From the IMG/VR virus record IMGVR_UViG_3300048031_000012, positions 1-24,855 of that record: a stretch of DNA of 24,855 bases. One strand, given 5' to 3'. The notes under the pieces are model-generated. The model was not told where the DNA came from and searched no databases. It saw only the letters and a list, made by a program, of their open reading frames with translations. Positions 22,601 to 24,855 of this stretch are shown here, piece by piece (the stretch's first letter is position 1; each line of letters begins with the position of its first letter). The DNA is from a virus. The position numbers and the translations under genes were made by a program.

Positions 22601-24855
22601 ACCCAAGTATAATGTTCTTCACACCTCTGGAAGCCGGTTCAGTTCTGTTATACAGCATGTCGCTTGCCATATCCACATACTCTGCACGTTTGCTCGCCGG
22701 TACAGCCTCAATAGAACTCTTAGCAACATCCATGCTACCCTCTGGGGTTGCCGTAGCTAACAACATCGAAGGTGCCGCCCGTGTGTCTGGAGATGGAGTG
22801 AGCATACCGTTAATGATACGATCTACTTCATCAAGTGCAGACTCTGGAGATTTCGGGTTTAAACCGATCAGCTTACGGACGATACGTCTAACCGCACCTG
22901 TAAACTTCTCCCAGCCTGACATCTTACCGCCGTCTACCCGAGTAAGCGATAACGCGCTTTGGAACTCAGGGTTACTAAAGGCTTCAGCGACAAACTCATC
23001 AAGGTTAGCTGTGCCGTACACTTCACCAAACTGCTCTCGCACTACGTTAAACAATGTATTCAACTGCTTAATTTCAGGTAGTTTCGGGTTTGCCAAGGAC
23101 GCTGAAGTGGCCGCGTGGGTCATCTCATGCAGGATAGTATGTATGTTCATACCATTAGTAGCGTCTATAGATATTGTGTTAGTTTCAGGCTCAAACAACC
23201 CAGCAGCTTTGCGTCCCACCATTGTAGATAGATCGTCAACCACCTGCACCTGTGTAGTGCCAGCGACTTCGGCTAACTTACCCGCAATCTGACGGACACG
23301 AGGTACTGAGCTTGTAGTGGCTATAGCGTTTAGAACAAATGGTAAGTCGCCTCGTTGTAAAGCGTTACGAATACTTGGGAGCAGTGCTTGATCTAGCCCA
23401 TGCACGGGGTCAACAAGTAAGAAACCTAACGTGTCTTTACTATATAAAAGCCCATCATAAGCATCGTCGTACTCTTGCTGAGATAGGAGTTTGTCATCAT
23501 TTTGAGTATCTTCGTATACGTACCTACTACCTTCTTTGTCAGTACGTGTCGCCACAGCTGGGTCTAGCTTTGCGTTTGCTCGTACTTTAGTCTTCCTGAA
23601 CCCTTGATCGGCTAGATATGACTCTAGTTTTGTAAGCCCCCGCTTGAGCGTAATAGTGCCCGCTTCTTGATCTCCGCGCATAGATTGGTCAAGCGCAACT
23701 TCAGTGGGATTAATAACCTCTGCGGTATAATCGTTTACCTGCTTCTTAAACTCGTTAGCTACCCCTGCTTGGACATCTTTTATACCTTTAACCATACCGA
23801 TATAAACATCAGATGGGCTAAACTTAACAGTATCACGATTAGCTATACGACGGGCGTCTAGCATCTCTAGTATAGCACCTCTAGACATGTTTTCGTGAAC
23901 CCAACGACGTGCGTCCGCCGCGGACTTCTGTGTCATGCCGTTGTAAAAAGCAAACTCTTTAGGGGTGTAGTCCTTCTTAATAGTCTGGGTAGGGCCGACC
24001 ACCACAGTTGCACCGATTTCGGCAAGGGCATCAACAGGTCTACGGAACCGTTTAAAGAATGTCTTAGCGGCTAGGGCTGGGGCGTCGTCTTTAAGGTCAG
24101 CATCCGATATATTAAGCAACTCGACAATGCCTTCTTTATCGACTGCGGTAGTAACTTCAGGTGCAGACCGTGGGTCAAGCTGTGTATCGTGGTACTCTCG
24201 GCTTTTTGCTCGGCGTCCGTCTTCAAACAACGTGTCAAGTTTTGTTTGCGCCTCTTGGTCACGGGTATCTTCCGCGGCTTGTAGTTGTGCTTGTGGTACT
24301 GACGCACCTTGAACTACACTCGGCGGCACTTCAGATGGTGCGTATAGTGGGTCGTCTTGAAGGACTGGTTTGCCAATAGGTGCAAGAGTTGTCGGGTCAG
24401 TAGGCACTTTAGTACCCGGTATGAGTTGAGTCCCGCCTCTTTGCCCCGATACAGCATTAGTTTGTGTAGCATCAGGTACAACCGGCTCCGTTACTATGGC
24501 GTCAACTTGATCTTCAAGGTTTTCAAGAGCTATCTCTTGAGCCGCTGCTTTTTCGTTTATCTGTTCAAACGCAGCTTCTTGGTCTTCTATTTCTTGTTCT
24601 TTATCAGTTAGTGTATCTCGCTGTGATCCCTCTGTTCTTCCAGACACATCAGCATCTGGCAAACTTCCTCCCATTGAAACGGGGTCAAGTGCTGCAGTTC
24701 TTGTGGAATCTCCACGTTCACTTCCTCTTCTTGAGAGTTCTGCCAAGCGATCTCTACCACCCGGAACGCTTTCTCCAGCTCTTTTGTCTTTAGATTTAAC
24801 CTCTGTGGCCACTCCTGCATCTATATCTCCTAACAACTTCGCTACTTTATCCTTT
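19692..24855 (-). CDS. Giant phage protein with zincin motif, partial (5' end beyond window)
   Basis: The frame is open to the window edge, so the true start lies outside; over 1,715 residues are visible. Numbered from codon 24836, the N-terminal ~300 residues are low-complexity and disordered with a coiled coil (about 78-118). About 500-680 holds a metallopeptidase-like domain with HEMTH (570-574) and downstream glutamates in DEFVAEAF (about 613-620), a possible third zinc ligand. Long helical regions follow, with hydrophobic segments near 1170-1200 and 1427-1460 and a basic C-terminus. The architecture resembles giant phage proteins of the polyvalent/PLxRFG or internal-virion type, ejected into the host with the DNA. 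That role is inferred. The gene is convergent with the early operon, as expected for a late gene. Confidence 0.85.
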   Translation of the reverse strand, partial: KDKVAKLLGDIDAGVATEVKSKDKRAGESVPGGRDRLAELSRRGSERGDSTRTAALDPVSMGGSLPDADVSGRTEGSQRDTLTDKEQEIEDQEAAFEQINEKAAAQEIALENLEDQVDAIVTEPVVPDATQTNAVSGQRGGTQLIPGTKVPTDPTTLAPIGKPVLQDDPLYAPSEVPPSVVQGASVPQAQLQAAEDTRDQEAQTKLDTLFEDGRRAKSREYHDTQLDPRSAPEVTTAVDKEGIVELLNISDADLKDDAPALAAKTFFKRFRRPVDALAEIGATVVVGPTQTIKKDYTPKEFAFYNGMTQKSAADARRWVHENMSRGAILEMLDARRIANRDTVKFSPSDVYIGMVKGIKDVQAGVANEFKKQVNDYTAEVINPTEVALDQSMRGDQEAGTITLKRGLTKLESYLADQGFRKTKVRANAKLDPAVATRTDKEGSRYVYEDTQNDDKLLSQQEYDDAYDGLLYSKDTLGFLLVDPVHGLDQALLPSIRNALQRGDLPFVLNAIATTSSVPRVRQIAGKLAEVAGTTQVQVVDDLSTMVGRKAAGLFEPETNTISIDATNGMNIHTILHEMTHAATSASLANPKLPEIKQLNTLFNVVREQFGEVYGTANLDEFVAEAFSNPEFQSALSLTRVDGGKMSGWEKFTGAVRRIVRKLIGLNPKSPESALDEVDRIINGMLTPSPDTRAAPSMLLATATPEGSMDVAKSSIEAVPASKRAEYVDMASDMLYNRTEPASRGVKNIILGSLDSRILADVAKKKIPYAPELNILIRKMSGAMRSRNDALDAMTNNYVSWTRKNKAAAKIMNNIIPKSTALRVDPSKPPSFYSSYKAAYNDIIAKKSVVKEFKSEKARTAWVENFNKNHEEAKTTKAKNMKDPDPKDLVAYDALRKQYNAMGKEGQQFYRQMRNFFEDTYDEILPALRARLEASIADPKTRASAFEKLSEILMKESGIIKPYFPLMRKGKHRLQYTFLNEEGQPQTAVEYYQNRKQLDKAFKVAESVSAIGTKPEYTRADQPMNYSSVPSSSFVYDILKTMEMSKSSFKDPEQYDAAVQSVVDLALDAMPERSFMQGFRRRKDVRGYIGDNTPTKIGDTEFDAVTMMKEKGRDLNRQIVQIQAAAEIEKFRNKLKEDKFLKNPETAEIARKLDQIAKFAQKPNVPRWSQVANGVGFNMTMGFNFSSAAITFFDVAMSAMPVISAEYGVNNTARAYGEATSLIMNAPKTRGIMVSGPDGKPIEQEVKMGIIGKSSFNYTFEQLPPEMQKIRADILFETAADQGQANQSMTQESLEIGRDAPLEGINRWTSGMFHHAERFNRETTLTASYALEVRKLQAEGKQLTDQDYKDAAQKAIETTEFTLGSTAAAGRPVWAQSGVGNVLFLFKRFAIAKYYMMYKLGHESIGSTNVAKIMQDMGVTEAEAQQISKDRKLARIGLRNFLISTGVMAGAGGMPMMGAFGMIYNMLRDDDEDDFESALRKFTGEGIYGGAANELLGIDVANRISLNSLLYRPPLVDKDQSPLWTFAEQIGGPVLGITLSGLRGGGEIWQGFADGDMQGVKRGAETAVPAAIRNFSKGWRFYREGATTRRGDPITEDINAYNAIMQGLGFAPQSYIQQLEFNKNARRREEAVSSRRTKLLRRRNMALRNGDREGVQEADRLIKRYNEGLPRGAEKSRITRDTKERSARSFERTTSKMKGGMTYTEFMESIVRDYDKGFQGF

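Noticed and set aside
22468-23292. A 274-residue + strand gene opposite the late gene
   Set aside because: It is the antisense shadow of the zincin-region coding frame, has no ribosome-binding site and a Ser/Ala/Ile-biased composition typical of shadow frames.
24608-24836. TTG at 24836 as the true start of the late gene
   Set aside because: The frame stays open for six more codons to the window edge with no stop, so the gene most likely begins outside the window.
1-24855. tRNA or rRNA genes
   Set aside because: No cloverleaf-like segment with T-loop and anticodon features was recognised; a tRNA search program would be needed to exclude them formally.

Overview
This window looks like one end-to-centre slice of a tailed double-stranded DNA phage (Caudoviricetes), or a closely related prophage. 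Its gene families resemble those of marine phages that infect proteobacteria. The reasons are: about 29 tightly packed, mostly short genes on the + strand with ATGA/TAATG start-stop overlaps; a phage-type replication set (family A DNA polymerase, AEP primase fused to a helicase, SNF2-type helicase, VRR-NUC nuclease, Cas4-like nuclease); and a single giant virion-type protein on the opposite strand. Host and exact taxon cannot be fixed from this sequence alone. No tRNA, rRNA, CRISPR array, integrase, capsid or terminase gene is visible.

Layout. (1) Positions 1-837 carry no convincing gene. They are a dense control region: three ~27-bp direct repeats alternating with 15-bp palindromes (10-243), twelve 8-bp iterons arranged six against six around a centre near 420 (272-582, a candidate replication origin or partition site), a textbook sigma70 promoter with a palindrome in its spacer (678-706), and a G-free leader. 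(2) Positions 838-6363 are the first half of the early operon: small zinc-ribbon and hypothetical genes, plus a three-part module made of an N-terminal partner protein (1539-2456), a MoxR/CobS-like AAA+ ATPase (2721-3833) and a metallopeptidase-VWA protein (4306-5568). (3) Positions 6421-10596 hold two mid-sized unknown proteins, a VRR-NUC nuclease, several helix-turn-helix proteins and a dATP/dGTP diphosphohydrolase fused to an N-terminal helix-turn-helix. (4) Positions 10596-19612 are the DNA replication block: DNA polymerase A, Cas4-like nuclease, basic protein, SNF2 helicase, Gp157-like coiled-coil protein, excisionase-like HTH protein, a Cys-containing SSB-like protein and the primase-helicase. 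(5) A C(TTCG)G intrinsic terminator (19664-19689) closes the early operon. The opposite strand then carries the end of a protein of more than 1,700 residues with a zincin motif, which runs off the window.

How it fits together. One host-type promoter appears to start a long rightward early transcript. Translational coupling ties neighbouring genes together, and a few hairpins (6351-6373, 8688-8711, 16524-16572) may modulate it. The most unusual feature is a 15-bp motif, GTAGTG-NCN-CACTAC. It occurs ten times perfectly and once with one mismatch, always in the same orientation, only in the first 13.4 kb. It sits between genes, inside genes, and three times supplies the stop codon of a gene. With the iteron array it suggests a phage-encoded DNA- or RNA-binding regulatory system whose reader could be one of the five or so small HTH proteins encoded here.
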